Source: Prevotella sp. UBA4376 (lineage in GTDB: Bacteria > Bacteroidota > Bacteroidia > Bacteroidales > Bacteroidaceae). From it: 23,425 bases of DNA. A program made the translations under genes and the position numbers. Positions 12,427-19,497 of this stretch are shown in pieces. Position 1 is the first letter of the stretch. Every line of letters starts with the position of its first letter. The notes below the pieces were generated by a model. The model worked only from the letters and a program-made list of their open reading frames with translations. It made no database searches and was not told the origin of the DNA. The DNA lies in assembly GCA_002391185.1 (NCBI GenBank), contig DGRY01000160.1, positions 1,752-25,176 of the forward strand, in the 5' to 3' direction.

Positions 12427-14670
12427 ATGTACCAATTTTCCTTTACCGAAAGTGTTGCTGGCAAGGCTCAGGAAGTGAGCCGCCAGCTGTTCTACGAGAT
12501 TATTTCTCGCAAGGATATAAAAGAGAAGTGCAAACTCATTGCCGAAGGCAAGATAGAGTTGAAACGCAAACTGCCTGCATTCTGCTGGCACGCATGGTTT
12601 GACGAGGGCAAGCGCAAAAACTACTGTGCTCACCCAAGCGGACTGATAATGATTGATGTTGACCACGTGGAGGAGCCTCGACAGCTGTATGCTTCTATTG
12701 AGAAGAAGGCTAAAGAAATGGGCTTGCTCGTGGCTCACGTAACACCATCAACAAAAGGCCTACGCCTGGTCTTTCCTGTGCCTCAGGGCATGGACATTGT
12801 TAAGGCACAATCGTATTATGCACACGCCCTGAACCTGCAAGTAGATGCATGCACCAAAGACCTGGCACGCCTATCATTTGCTGTGCCCGAAGACTACTGG
12901 CTGTTTATTAATGAAGACTTATTTACCTCTCTCCCCGCTCTCCCCTGCAGGGAGAGTGCCGCAAGCGAAATTGAAAGCAAACAGGCGCCAGCAGTTAATT
13001 CTCCCTCTCCTCTTGGAGAGGGTCGGGGTGAGGTTGCCAGCAAGTTGGTTAGCCCCCTCCTACCGGAGGGGGATGGGGGAGGCCGCGACGTTTCCTTCAA
13101 CGGCATCCCCTACTCCACAATCGTTTCATGCCTTGAAGAACGGTTGGGCGGCAAACCGGCACACGGCAGCCGAAACAACTTCATCTTCTCTATGGCTGCC
13201 TATCTGCGCTATATATGCGACGACGATCCTAACTGGATTGCACAGATACTGCCCACCTATGGCGAAGCCCACGACAAATGGCGTCGCACCATCGACTCAG
13301 CATGCCAAAGAGCACAATATAAGGTGATGCCAAATGTAGTGAAAGACGCCATTGCCATGGCACGCCACAAACAAGAAAACGAAAACGAAGATGAAAATCA
13401 AAACACGCTCCCCCCTGAAATGCCTAAGAAACTGCCGTTTCTCATACAACACCTTACAAAGAATGTGCCTGAGGTGTGTCGTCCAGCAGTGGCAAACGGT
13501 GTTTTTCCTGCTCTTGCTGCTCATCTGCACGGCGTGAAATTCTGGCTTATCGACGGCACTGAAAAAGAAGCCACATTCATGTGCGTGAACATGGCTGCAC
13601 AATCAAGTGGAAAATCGGCTGTGAACAAGCCCATTGAATATATTCTTGCCGACATTGTGGAACGCGATGAGATAAACCGCAAGCGCGAACAGGAATGGAA
13701 AGACTCTACACAAACAAAAGGCGCCAACAAAGAAAAGCCTAAGCGTCCCGACGACCTTTGCGTGCAGGTGCTTGTTTCTGACATGACCAACGCTGCCTTT
13801 GTGCAACGCATGAAAGACGCTGGTGAGCACTATCTATACACCAACCTTGAAGAGCTCGACCTGCTGAAACAGCTACAGACCAACGGCACAAAAGATGTGG
13901 GCAAGATAATCTGTCTGTGCTTTGACAACGGAAAATACGGACAAGAGCGTGTGGGCACTCAGAGCGTAACAGCACGTGTGAACCTGCGGTGGAACTGGAA
14001 CGCCAGCAGCACCATTCAGAAAGGCATCAACTTCTTCAAAGGACGACTCGTTGACGGCACACTCTCGCGCATAAACTTCTGCACAATAATAAAAGACAAG
14101 AGCAAACCCTTTGTGTATGGCAAATATGATGAGAAATATGCCGAAAAGCTGAAACCCTACATTGCCAACCTGAACCTTGCCACAGGACACATTGAGTGCA
14201 AACAGGCTCTGGAATTGGCTCAGCGACTATCAAACCAATGTGCCGAAGAGGCTGCACTCAGCGACGATGAGATATATCAGGAGCTATCATATCGCGCTGT
14301 AACCATAGCCTATCTGAAAGCAATGGTGCTCTACATTGCCAACGATATGACATGGAGCAAAGAGATTGAGGAGTTCACCGAATGGAGCCTGAAATACGAC
14401 CTTTGGTGCAAGATGCACTTCTTTGGCAGCAAGATTGCTGAGGATAAAGAAAAAGAGAATGTGAAGGGGCTACGTGGAAGAAAAAATCTGCTCGACCTGC
14501 TTCCTAATCCATTCACAACAAAAGACGCCAACGAACTAAGGCAAACAGAAGGCTTACCCGAAGGGGGCTGTGGGCAAATGATAAGACAATGGATTTATCG
14601 AGGATATATTGAGCGCGATTGTGTGCCCGATGTGTATCTGAAAACACAGGAATACATTAATAGAGCATAA
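12427..14670 (+). CDS. BT4734/VirE_N primase-like and DUF3987-like protein
   Basis: A 747-residue protein. Residues 1-165 fit the BT4734-like VirE_N domain: LIMIDVDH (Asp77, Asp79) and TPSTKGLRLVFP (from 106) look like the metal-binding and nucleotide-binding motifs of archaeo-eukaryotic primase folds. Residues 166-220 are an inserted linker encoded by three REP-like elements in frame. Residues about 225-330 (HGSRNNFIFSMAAYLRY) fit a PriCT-like connector. From about 345 a DUF3987-type, helicase-like part follows, with a degenerate Walker A AAQSSGKS (390-397). Together this suggests a primase-helicase-like replication protein of a mobile islet; activity is unproven. The start at 12427 was preferred over 12370, which lies inside the repeat and would add 19 Arg/Glu-rich residues. 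A transcript end lies at 14783-14814. Confidence 0.83.
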   Translation: MYQFSFTESVAGKAQEVSRQLFYEIISRKDIKEKCKLIAEGKIELKRKLPAFCWHAWFDEGKRKNYCAHPSGLIMIDVDHVEEPRQLYASIEKKAKEMGLLVAHVTPSTKGLRLVFPVPQGMDIVKAQSYYAHALNLQVDACTKDLARLSFAVPEDYWLFINEDLFTSLPALPCRESAASEIESKQAPAVNSPSPLGEGRGEVASKLVSPLLPEGDGGGRDVSFNGIPYSTIVSCLEERLGGKPAHGSRNNFIFSMAAYLRYICDDDPNWIAQILPTYGEAHDKWRRTIDSACQRAQYKVMPNVVKDAIAMARHKQENENEDENQNTLPPEMPKKLPFLIQHLTKNVPEVCRPAVANGVFPALAAHLHGVKFWLIDGTEKEATFMCVNMAAQSSGKSAVNKPIEYILADIVERDEINRKREQEWKDSTQTKGANKEKPKRPDDLCVQVLVSDMTNAAFVQRMKDAGEHYLYTNLEELDLLKQLQTNGTKDVGKIICLCFDNGKYGQERVGTQSVTARVNLRWNWNASSTIQKGINFFKGRLVDGTLSRINFCTIIKDKSKPFVYGKYDEKYAEKLKPYIANLNLATGHIECKQALELAQRLSNQCAEEAALSDDEIYQELSYRAVTIAYLKAMVLYIANDMTWSKEIEEFTEWSLKYDLWCKMHFFGSKIAEDKEKENVKGLRGRKNLLDLLPNPFTTKDANELRQTEGLPEGGCGQMIRQWIYRGYIERDCVPDVYLKTQEYINRA
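12924..13084. repeat. Three REP-like elements inside the VirE gene
   Basis: Element 1 (12924-12960) is an exact inverted copy of 12383-12419. Element 2 (13000-13036), with stem CCCTCTCC/GGAGAGGG, is of the same family as 2565-2602. Element 3 (13048-13084) differs from 20989-21025 at one of 37 bases. All three read through without a stop codon, as residues 166-220. Confidence 0.92.
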
Positions 14671-14710
14671 CAAACATAACAGCATAACAATAGATGCACA
14701 CGCACCTTTG
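14664..14710 (+). repeat. GCATAACA-type dispersed repeat, copy 4
   Basis: GCATAACAAACATAACAG, then CATAACAATAGATGCACA and CGCA. It overlaps the last codons of the VirE gene and is nearly identical to the copy upstream of ruvA (22119-22160). Confidence 0.8.
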
Positions 14711-14782
14711 AATTAGAAATGGGAGTTGGGAACTTGAATAATACTATAACTATTCTTAGTGTACAGCATTGCTAAGTAATAT

Positions 14783-14814
14783 GGAGGTACTTGTGAAAGC
14801 ACCTCCTATTTTTT
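14783..14814 (+). terminator. Terminator after the VirE gene
   Basis: GGAGGT (14783-14788) pairs with ACCTCC (14801-14806), with an inner CTT/AAG pair, followed by TATTTTTT. It separates the VirE transcript from the toxin-antitoxin promoter. Confidence 0.8.
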
Positions 14815-14824
14815 ACCTTTTTTC

Positions 14825-14855
14825 TTGCAACTTTGCAAAACATAATGTATCTTTG
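14825..14855 (+). promoter_or_regulatory. Promoter of the MNT/HEPN operon
   Basis: TTG (14825-14827), 20 bases, TATCTTTG (14848-14855), an exact fit to the Bacteroidetes consensus. The start codon of the antitoxin gene lies 24 bases downstream. Confidence 0.8.
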
Positions 14856-14879
14856 CCATTGTCACGAGATGATAACGAT

Positions 14880-15179
14880 ATGAGAACACTACAAGAATAT
14901 ATTGATATAATTAATACGAATAGCCCCAAAATAATGAAAGATTTTGGAGTAAAGACTTTGCGTATTTTTGGCTCAGTATCTCGCAATGAGCAAACTGCCA
15001 ATAGTGATCTTGATGTTTGTGTTGAAACGACTACCCCAAATCCATTTTTACTCGCAGATTTAAAAGAATATCTTGAAAATCTGCTTACTTGTCCGGTGGA
15101 TGTAATCCGTGTTCACAAAAATATGAACCAGTTGCTTAGGCGCAGAATAGATAAAGAAGGACAATATGCCATACGATAA
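14880..15179 (+). CDS. MNT-type minimal nucleotidyltransferase antitoxin (MntA-like)
   Basis: A 99-residue protein. GSVSRNEQTANSDLD carries the motif GSx10DxD (Gly31, Ser32, Asp43, Asp45), the complete active site of minimal nucleotidyltransferases. In the MntA/HepT systems the antitoxin transfers AMP groups to a tyrosine of the HEPN toxin and so inactivates it. The neighbouring gene encodes exactly such a HEPN protein, and the two overlap by 14 bases. The start at 14880 was chosen because the longer frame, from 14769, runs through the terminator and the promoter. Typical length. Confidence in family and partner is high. Confidence 0.9.
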   Translation: MRTLQEYIDIINTNSPKIMKDFGVKTLRIFGSVSRNEQTANSDLDVCVETTTPNPFLLADLKEYLENLLTCPVDVIRVHKNMNQLLRRRIDKEGQYAIR

Positions 15180-15540
15180 AGAAATTGCTATAGACATATT
15201 AACCAAGGTTCTACATTCTATAGAAACTATAGAAGAAAGAGCAACACCTTATCATTGTGCTGATGACTTTCTTGTTAGCCCAACAGGCGTCACTATTCTT
15301 GACTCTATATGTATGCTTTTCATAGCAATAGGTGAAAGTATAAAGGGACTTGATAAAATTACTGCTGGAGAAATTTTCTTAAGTCATCCTGAAATACCAT
15401 GGAAGAGAGTAAAAGGCCTTAGAGATATAATTGCCCACCACTATTTTGAAATTGATGCAGAGCAAATATGGTGGATTATAGATAAAGAATTGCAACCTCT
15501 AAAATCAGCAATAAAGGATATGCGCGAAGAACTTTTGTAG
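15166..15540 (+). CDS. HEPN-domain (DUF86) RNase toxin, HepT-like
   Basis: A 124-residue, mostly helical protein. RDIIAHHY (86-93) is a perfect RX4HXY motif: Arg86 and His91 are the expected RNase residues, and Tyr93 is the expected target of AMP addition by the MNT partner. DUF86 proteins of this type cut RNA, in some cases tRNA. It is translated after the antitoxin, overlapping by 14 bases. Both active sites are complete, so the module seems functional. It probably serves as an addiction or phage-defence module. A nested inverted repeat follows 40 bases downstream. Confidence 0.9.
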   Translation: MPYDKEIAIDILTKVLHSIETIEERATPYHCADDFLVSPTGVTILDSICMLFIAIGESIKGLDKITAGEIFLSHPEIPWKRVKGLRDIIAHHYFEIDAEQIWWIIDKELQPLKSAIKDMREELL

Positions 15541-15580
15541 AAAGAAAGGAATAAACAACTTTTTCTACAAATTTTTGTCT

Positions 15581-15652
15581 TTGAATTTTGAAGATTGATT
15601 TTTGAACTTTTTATGATATCATAAAACTCAATGTTCAAATTTCAAAATTCAA
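15581..15652. repeat. Nested AT-rich inverted repeats after the HEPN gene
   Basis: Outer arms TTGAATTTTGAA (15581-15592) and TTCAAAATTCAA (15641-15652), middle arms TTTGAAC (15601-15607) and GTTCAAA (15633-15639), and a perfect 18-bp palindrome at the centre (15609-15626). It can form a long hairpin and may end the transcript or be a small mobile repeat. Similar TTGAA/TTCAA sequence occurs at about 3030-3130 and 20893-20932. Confidence 0.75.
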
Positions 15653-15685
15653 TATTCAAAATGAGCCTTATTGTTTATAGTTCTC

Positions 15686-15928
15686 TCACCTCTTGAGGGG
15701 GAGATGGAGGGGGCTCTTATCAGCGCTATCGCGCATAAGACTGTCGGCAAGCAGGCTGTCGCGCTTTGCCTGAAGAGCACGCTTGCGGGCATTGATGGCT
15801 GCTGTATCGGGTGGCAGAAATGCCGCCTGTGCAACAGTGTCGCCTTCAGGCGCTATCAAGTCGGTTGTCTTGTACTTACAGCCTGTGGTTGCAAGAACAA
15901 GAAGGAAAAGAAATGGTAATTTTTTCAT
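15686..15928 (-). CDS. Small putative lipoprotein
   Basis: An 80-residue protein. MKKLPFLFLLVLATTGC is a lipoprotein-like signal peptide with Cys17 as probable lipid site; the -3 position is Thr rather than Leu, so the lipobox is loose. The mature part is short and rich in Ala, Asp and Lys (NARKRALQAKRDSLLADSLM), probably helical. The last residues (KSPLHLPLKR) come from a REP-like element. The start at 15928 was chosen because the longer frame puts five residues before the signal peptide. It follows dacB on the same strand after 68 bases of repeats; a shared transcript is possible. Function unknown. Confidence 0.65.
   Translation of the reverse strand: MKKLPFLFLLVLATTGCKYKTTDLIAPEGDTVAQAAFLPPDTAAINARKRALQAKRDSLLADSLMRDSADKSPLHLPLKR
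15689..15716. repeat. REP-like element at the end of the lipoprotein gene
   Basis: CCTCTTGAGGGGGAGATGGA followed by GGGGGCTC, the hairpin-plus-G-rich-tail type. It supplies the last codons of the lipoprotein gene. Confidence 0.7.
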
Positions 15929-15933
15929 CGGCT

Positions 15934-15996
15934 CATTACACATTACTCATTACACATTACACATTACTCATTACTCATTGCATTGCTCCGCAATGC
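15934..15996. repeat. TCATTACACATTAC tandem repeats and a hairpin
   Basis: Imperfect tandem copies of CATTACACATTACT from 15934 to about 15980 are followed by GCATTG (15980-15985), CTCCG loop, CAATGC (15991-15996). The hairpin lies directly behind the dacB stop codon on the minus strand. Repeats of this type are frequent between Prevotella genes. Confidence 0.7.
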
Positions 15997-17265
15997 TTAC
16001 GGTTGGCACAAAATTGTACACACTTTATCTTGGAATGCTCTGCCGTTGCCCACGTGCATCAATCCGTTGTTAATGATTGAGAATGCAAGTCGGTGTCCGT
16101 TGGCAGCTGTGCAATATCCTGCCAGGGCACTCACACCAGTAACAGTTCCTGTTTTGGCTCTTACATTACCCTTTGTAAAGGCGCCACGCATGCGACTTTT
16201 TAATGTGCCGTCAACACCAGCCACTGGCATTGCCTGGATGAGGTGGTTGTAGATATTGTCGTTTTCAAAAGCATAACGAAGGTATTTCACTTCGAGCTCG
16301 GCACTAACATAGTTATAGAGCGAAAGACCAGAACCATCGGCAAAGCGATAGCGCGAAGGATTGAGCCCCAGTTTCTGAACAAGTCGCTTTTCAACAGCAC
16401 GGGCATTTTTGGCTGAAGCAGGGCGATTGCCTGTTGAAGCAGCTATCTGATAATACATTGCCTCGGCATATAGGTTGTCGCTCTCCTTCATCATTCGCAT
16501 AAGAATTTGGTCGATGGTGTGAAAACGGTCAACGATGCAATAGGCGTCAGAGGGTTTACGTCCTTCCATGAGTGTGGCTTCAACAACAACTCCTTTGTCG
16601 CGCAAAGCACGATGAAAACGATCAACAAAATTATTCTTGCGACTTATGAGCAAAGGTGAGAGTATAGGGTTGTCATCGTCCCAACACCAGCCTTCACCAT
16701 AACTCTTATCGTCTTTCATATTTTTATCAGCACATATACGACCACGTATGGTGTCAACATTCATCTTGCGAAGTCCCTCTACAAATGCACTAAGGTCATC
16801 GCTGTTGAAACGTGGATCGAAACCTCCCACGAGATATATGCCGCCTTCAAGAGTGTTGTTCTCTATCGTGCCAGTGTAGCATAGTTCGGTTTTAAACTTA
16901 TAGTCGCCTCCCAAACAGTCGAGAGCAGTAACAGCTGTTATCATTTTCATGGTGCTTGCTGGGCGCATGAGCTGTCGCTCGTTGTGTGCAAACAAGCATG
17001 AATCGGCATCAAGGTCGTACACCATCAAACCCACCTGTGACGTTTTAAACATGTCGCTCTCAAGCAGTTTGGTTAGTTTGTGCTGCAATCCCTGCGGCCA
17101 AGGAAGGGTTAGCGAGTCGGGGGCAATAGAATCAATCAATGATGAATCGGCAACACTATCATCGTCATCGTCGATAACATCATCATTCTGAGCAGCCAAA
17201 GGGGCTGTGCTCAGCAATAGTATCAATAAAGTTAGTAATCTACTCTTTAAAATGTATTCTTTCAT
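15997..17265 (-). CDS. dacB: D-alanyl-D-alanine carboxypeptidase, PBP4 type (S13)
   Basis: A 422-residue protein with a signal peptide (MKEYILKSRLLTLLILLLST, cut near LAAQ) and an acidic stretch (DDVIDDDDD) after it. The three serine-transferase motifs are all present: STMK (104-107), SDN (262-264) and KTGT (371-374). The long insert between the first two motifs is characteristic of family S13 (PBP4/DacB). The enzyme removes the terminal D-Ala of peptidoglycan side chains in the periplasm and can also cut cross-links. It starts 3 bases after a membrane protein gene, so the two share an operon. Family call sure; gene symbol by family. Confidence 0.92.
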   Translation of the reverse strand: MKEYILKSRLLTLLILLLSTAPLAAQNDDVIDDDDDSVADSSLIDSIAPDSLTLPWPQGLQHKLTKLLESDMFKTSQVGLMVYDLDADSCLFAHNERQLMRPASTMKMITAVTALDCLGGDYKFKTELCYTGTIENNTLEGGIYLVGGFDPRFNSDDLSAFVEGLRKMNVDTIRGRICADKNMKDDKSYGEGWCWDDDNPILSPLLISRKNNFVDRFHRALRDKGVVVEATLMEGRKPSDAYCIVDRFHTIDQILMRMMKESDNLYAEAMYYQIAASTGNRPASAKNARAVEKRLVQKLGLNPSRYRFADGSGLSLYNYVSAELEVKYLRYAFENDNIYNHLIQAMPVAGVDGTLKSRMRGAFTKGNVRAKTGTVTGVSALAGYCTAANGHRLAFSIINNGLMHVGNGRAFQDKVCTILCQP

Positions 17266-17268
17266 CTT

Positions 17269-17670
17269 TTATTCTTTCTCAACTTTTTCCATTCTGCACT
17301 TTAGCTCTTTGCAGAAAGACTGTTCGTCGGCAGGCTGAAGGCTCATTATATGATTGTTACCATAGAGCAAGAGCAAATAATGGCTCATGCCAAATGATGT
17401 TTTCATTGGTGTGAGCTTCACTATCTCAGCCACACGAACTGACTTTGTTTTTGAAAACCGTCCATGGTTCACCAGCAACCATTGTTCGCCATTGCGCTCC
17501 ACAAACGAATAAGAAGAATGGCTCACCCGTTCTATCATCATTACAACAGCGAAGGCTACAATCAACCCTCCCAATATCATTTTATTCCAAAACAAATAGA
17601 ATGACAATGATACAGCCAACAAAATAGCTATCTTGGCAGCAAGAGTGAAACGTTGGTGAAAAGTTCTCAT
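17269..17670 (-). CDS. Small membrane protein, PH-like
   Basis: A 133-residue protein with two hydrophobic segments (IAILLAVSLSFYLFW, about 14-28, and MILGGLIVAFAVVMM, about 31-45) that form a hairpin in the membrane. The soluble remainder (NGEQWLLVNHGRFSKTK, later HYLLLLYGNNHIMSLQP) alternates hydrophobic and polar residues like a PH-type beta barrel, but this is a guess. It precedes dacB with a 3-base gap, so a role near cell-wall work is possible. The start at 17670 lies 9 bases after a -7 box, giving a very short leader. Confidence 0.75.
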   Translation of the reverse strand: MRTFHQRFTLAAKIAILLAVSLSFYLFWNKMILGGLIVAFAVVMMIERVSHSSYSFVERNGEQWLLVNHGRFSKTKSVRVAEIVKLTPMKTSFGMSHYLLLLYGNNHIMSLQPADEQSFCKELKCRMEKVEKE

Positions 17671-17678
17671 AATGCCAG

Positions 17679-17686
17679 CAAAATTA
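17679..17686 (-). promoter_or_regulatory. -7 box of the membrane protein/dacB operon
   Basis: TAATTTTG on the minus strand (17686 to 17679) fits TAnnTTTG. It is only 8 bases before the ATG, so the transcript would be nearly leaderless. No clear -33 element. Confidence 0.45.
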
Positions 17687-17729
17687 CAAAAAAAATCGTA
17701 TAATACTGAGCATTATGATTTCTTTTTAG

Positions 17730-17737
17730 TAAATTTG
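17730..17737 (+). promoter_or_regulatory. -7 box of nadB
   Basis: TAAATTTG fits TAnnTTTG and lies 22 bases before the nadB start codon. No clear TTTG at -33. The two -7 boxes in this gap point away from each other. Confidence 0.5.
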
Positions 17738-17759
17738 CAATCAGTTTACAAATATACAC

Positions 17760-19352
17760 ATGGTATATAAATATGATTTTCTCATCATCGGTTCAGGTAT
17801 TGCCGGTATGAGCTATGCTCTTAAGGTTGCAAGAGCAAATAAGGGAAAGATATGTATGATTTGCAAAACTTCCTTGGACGAGGCTAACACGTCGTTTGCA
17901 CAAGGAGGTGTTGCGTCAGTAACAAATCTTGAGGTTGACAATTTCGACAAACACATTCAGGACACCATGATCGCAGGTGACTACATCAGCGATTACAAAG
18001 CCGTAAAGCAGGTTGTTGAAAAAGCCCCCGAACAAATCAAAGAACTTGTGGACTGGGGAACTAATTTCGACAAGATGCAGGATGGTCGCTTTGATCTTCA
18101 TCGCGAAGGCGGACACTCTGAATTTAGAATTCTTCACCATGCCGATGACACTGGTGCTGAGATTCAGCGTGCATTGATGGCTGCTGTTCGTGCAAATCCC
18201 AATATTGACATCAAGGAAAATCATTTTGCTGTAGAGATTATCACCCAGCATCATCTTGGAGCAAGGGTTACACGCCGCACACCATACATAAACTGCTATG
18301 GTGCATATGTTCTCAATCCCGACACACAAAAGGTTGACACATATCTAAGCAAGGTTACAGTGATGTGCACAGGTGGCTGTGGAGCTGTTTATAACAACAC
18401 AACCAATCCTGCCATTGCAACTGGCGACGGCGAGGCTATGGTATATCGTGCTAAAGGAACTGTGAAAGACATGGAGTTTGTGCAGTTCCACCCAACATCA
18501 CTCTATCATGCTGGAGAAACTCACCCTGCATTCCTCATCACCGAGGCTATGCGCGGATATGGCGGCATTTTAAAACTGCCTAACGGTGAGTCGTTCATGG
18601 AGAAATACGACGAGCGTGGCTCTTTGGCTCCTCGCGACATTGTGGCACGTGCCATAGACAAGGAAATGAAGAAAAACGGTCTTGACAATGTGTATCTCGA
18701 TGTTACGCACAAAAACGCAGAAGAAACAAAGAGACACTTCCCAAATATATATGCCAAGTGCCTGTCGATAGGTATTGACATCACAAAGCAGATGATTCCT
18801 GTGCGCCCTGCAGCACACTATATGTGTGGTGGTATTCAGGTTGATTTGAATGGTCAGTCGAGCATTCAGCGACTATATGCCCTTGGCGAATGTTCGTGCA
18901 CAGGATTGCACGGAGGAAACCGTTTGGCAAGCAACTCGCTCATTGAAGCAGTGGTATATGCCGACGCTGCAGCAAAGCACTCTATTGAACATGTTGACGA
19001 CTATGACTTCAACGAAAAAGTGCCACGCTGGAACGATGAGGGTACTCTCACCAACGAAGAACATGTGCTCATTACTCAAGCCAACAAGGAAGTGGGCGAA
19101 ATAATGGCAAACTATGTGGGCATTGTGCGTTCAGACCTGCGCCTGAAACGTGCATGGGATCGCCTTGACCTGCTATACGAAGAGACCGAGAGCCTGTTCA
19201 AGCGTGTGAAGGTGAGTCGCGACCTGTGTGAGCTCCGCAACATGATAAATGTGGGATATCTTATCACTCGCATGGCTATTGAACGCAAGGAGAGTCGTGG
19301 ATTGCACTACACTGTTGACTATCCACACCACGCCTATGATAAAAAGAATTAG
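17760..19352 (+). CDS. nadB: L-aspartate oxidase
   Basis: A 530-residue flavoprotein. IIGSGIAG (9-16) binds the FAD nucleotide; HREGGHS (114-120), the HPTSLYHAG segment, RPAAHY (349-354) and GLHGGNRLASNSLIEA (382-397) are the family signatures. The enzyme oxidises L-aspartate to iminoaspartate, the first step of NAD synthesis. The related fumarate reductase and succinate dehydrogenase flavoproteins share the fold, but GLHGGNRLASNSLIEA is characteristic of NadB. Length is typical. No nadA or nadC gene lies in the window, so it is probably transcribed alone. Confidence 0.92.
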   Translation: MVYKYDFLIIGSGIAGMSYALKVARANKGKICMICKTSLDEANTSFAQGGVASVTNLEVDNFDKHIQDTMIAGDYISDYKAVKQVVEKAPEQIKELVDWGTNFDKMQDGRFDLHREGGHSEFRILHHADDTGAEIQRALMAAVRANPNIDIKENHFAVEIITQHHLGARVTRRTPYINCYGAYVLNPDTQKVDTYLSKVTVMCTGGCGAVYNNTTNPAIATGDGEAMVYRAKGTVKDMEFVQFHPTSLYHAGETHPAFLITEAMRGYGGILKLPNGESFMEKYDERGSLAPRDIVARAIDKEMKKNGLDNVYLDVTHKNAEETKRHFPNIYAKCLSIGIDITKQMIPVRPAAHYMCGGIQVDLNGQSSIQRLYALGECSCTGLHGGNRLASNSLIEAVVYADAAAKHSIEHVDDYDFNEKVPRWNDEGTLTNEEHVLITQANKEVGEIMANYVGIVRSDLRLKRAWDRLDLLYEETESLFKRVKVSRDLCELRNMINVGYLITRMAIERKESRGLHYTVDYPHHAYDKKN

Positions 19353-19497
19353 GAATTAGGAATGTTGAATGTAGAATTAGTCGCACTTCGTGCGATGAAG
19401 AATTAAGAATTATTCAATTATGAATTTCAACAACAAAACATTTGGCTTCTATCTTCTTATATCTTCTTTTATCTTCTTATAACTTCTTATAAAGAAA
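19353..19497. repeat. nadB-C1B peptidase gap: GAATTAGGAATT repeats, a small hairpin and a 10-bp tandem repeat
   Basis: GAATTAGGAATTAGGAAT follows nadB. TCGCAC/GTGCGA with loop TTC (19381-19395) is a small hairpin without a T-run. At 19451-19490 a 10-bp unit ATCTTCTTAT is repeated four times with few changes and ends 7 bases before the peptidase start codon. No clear promoter box was found. Confidence 0.75.

Noticed and set aside
14769..14879. Longer start of the MNT gene
   Set aside because: The extension runs through a terminator hairpin and the promoter.
15934..15980. CATTAC repeats as a CRISPR
   Set aside because: Short, imperfect tandem units with no spacers.
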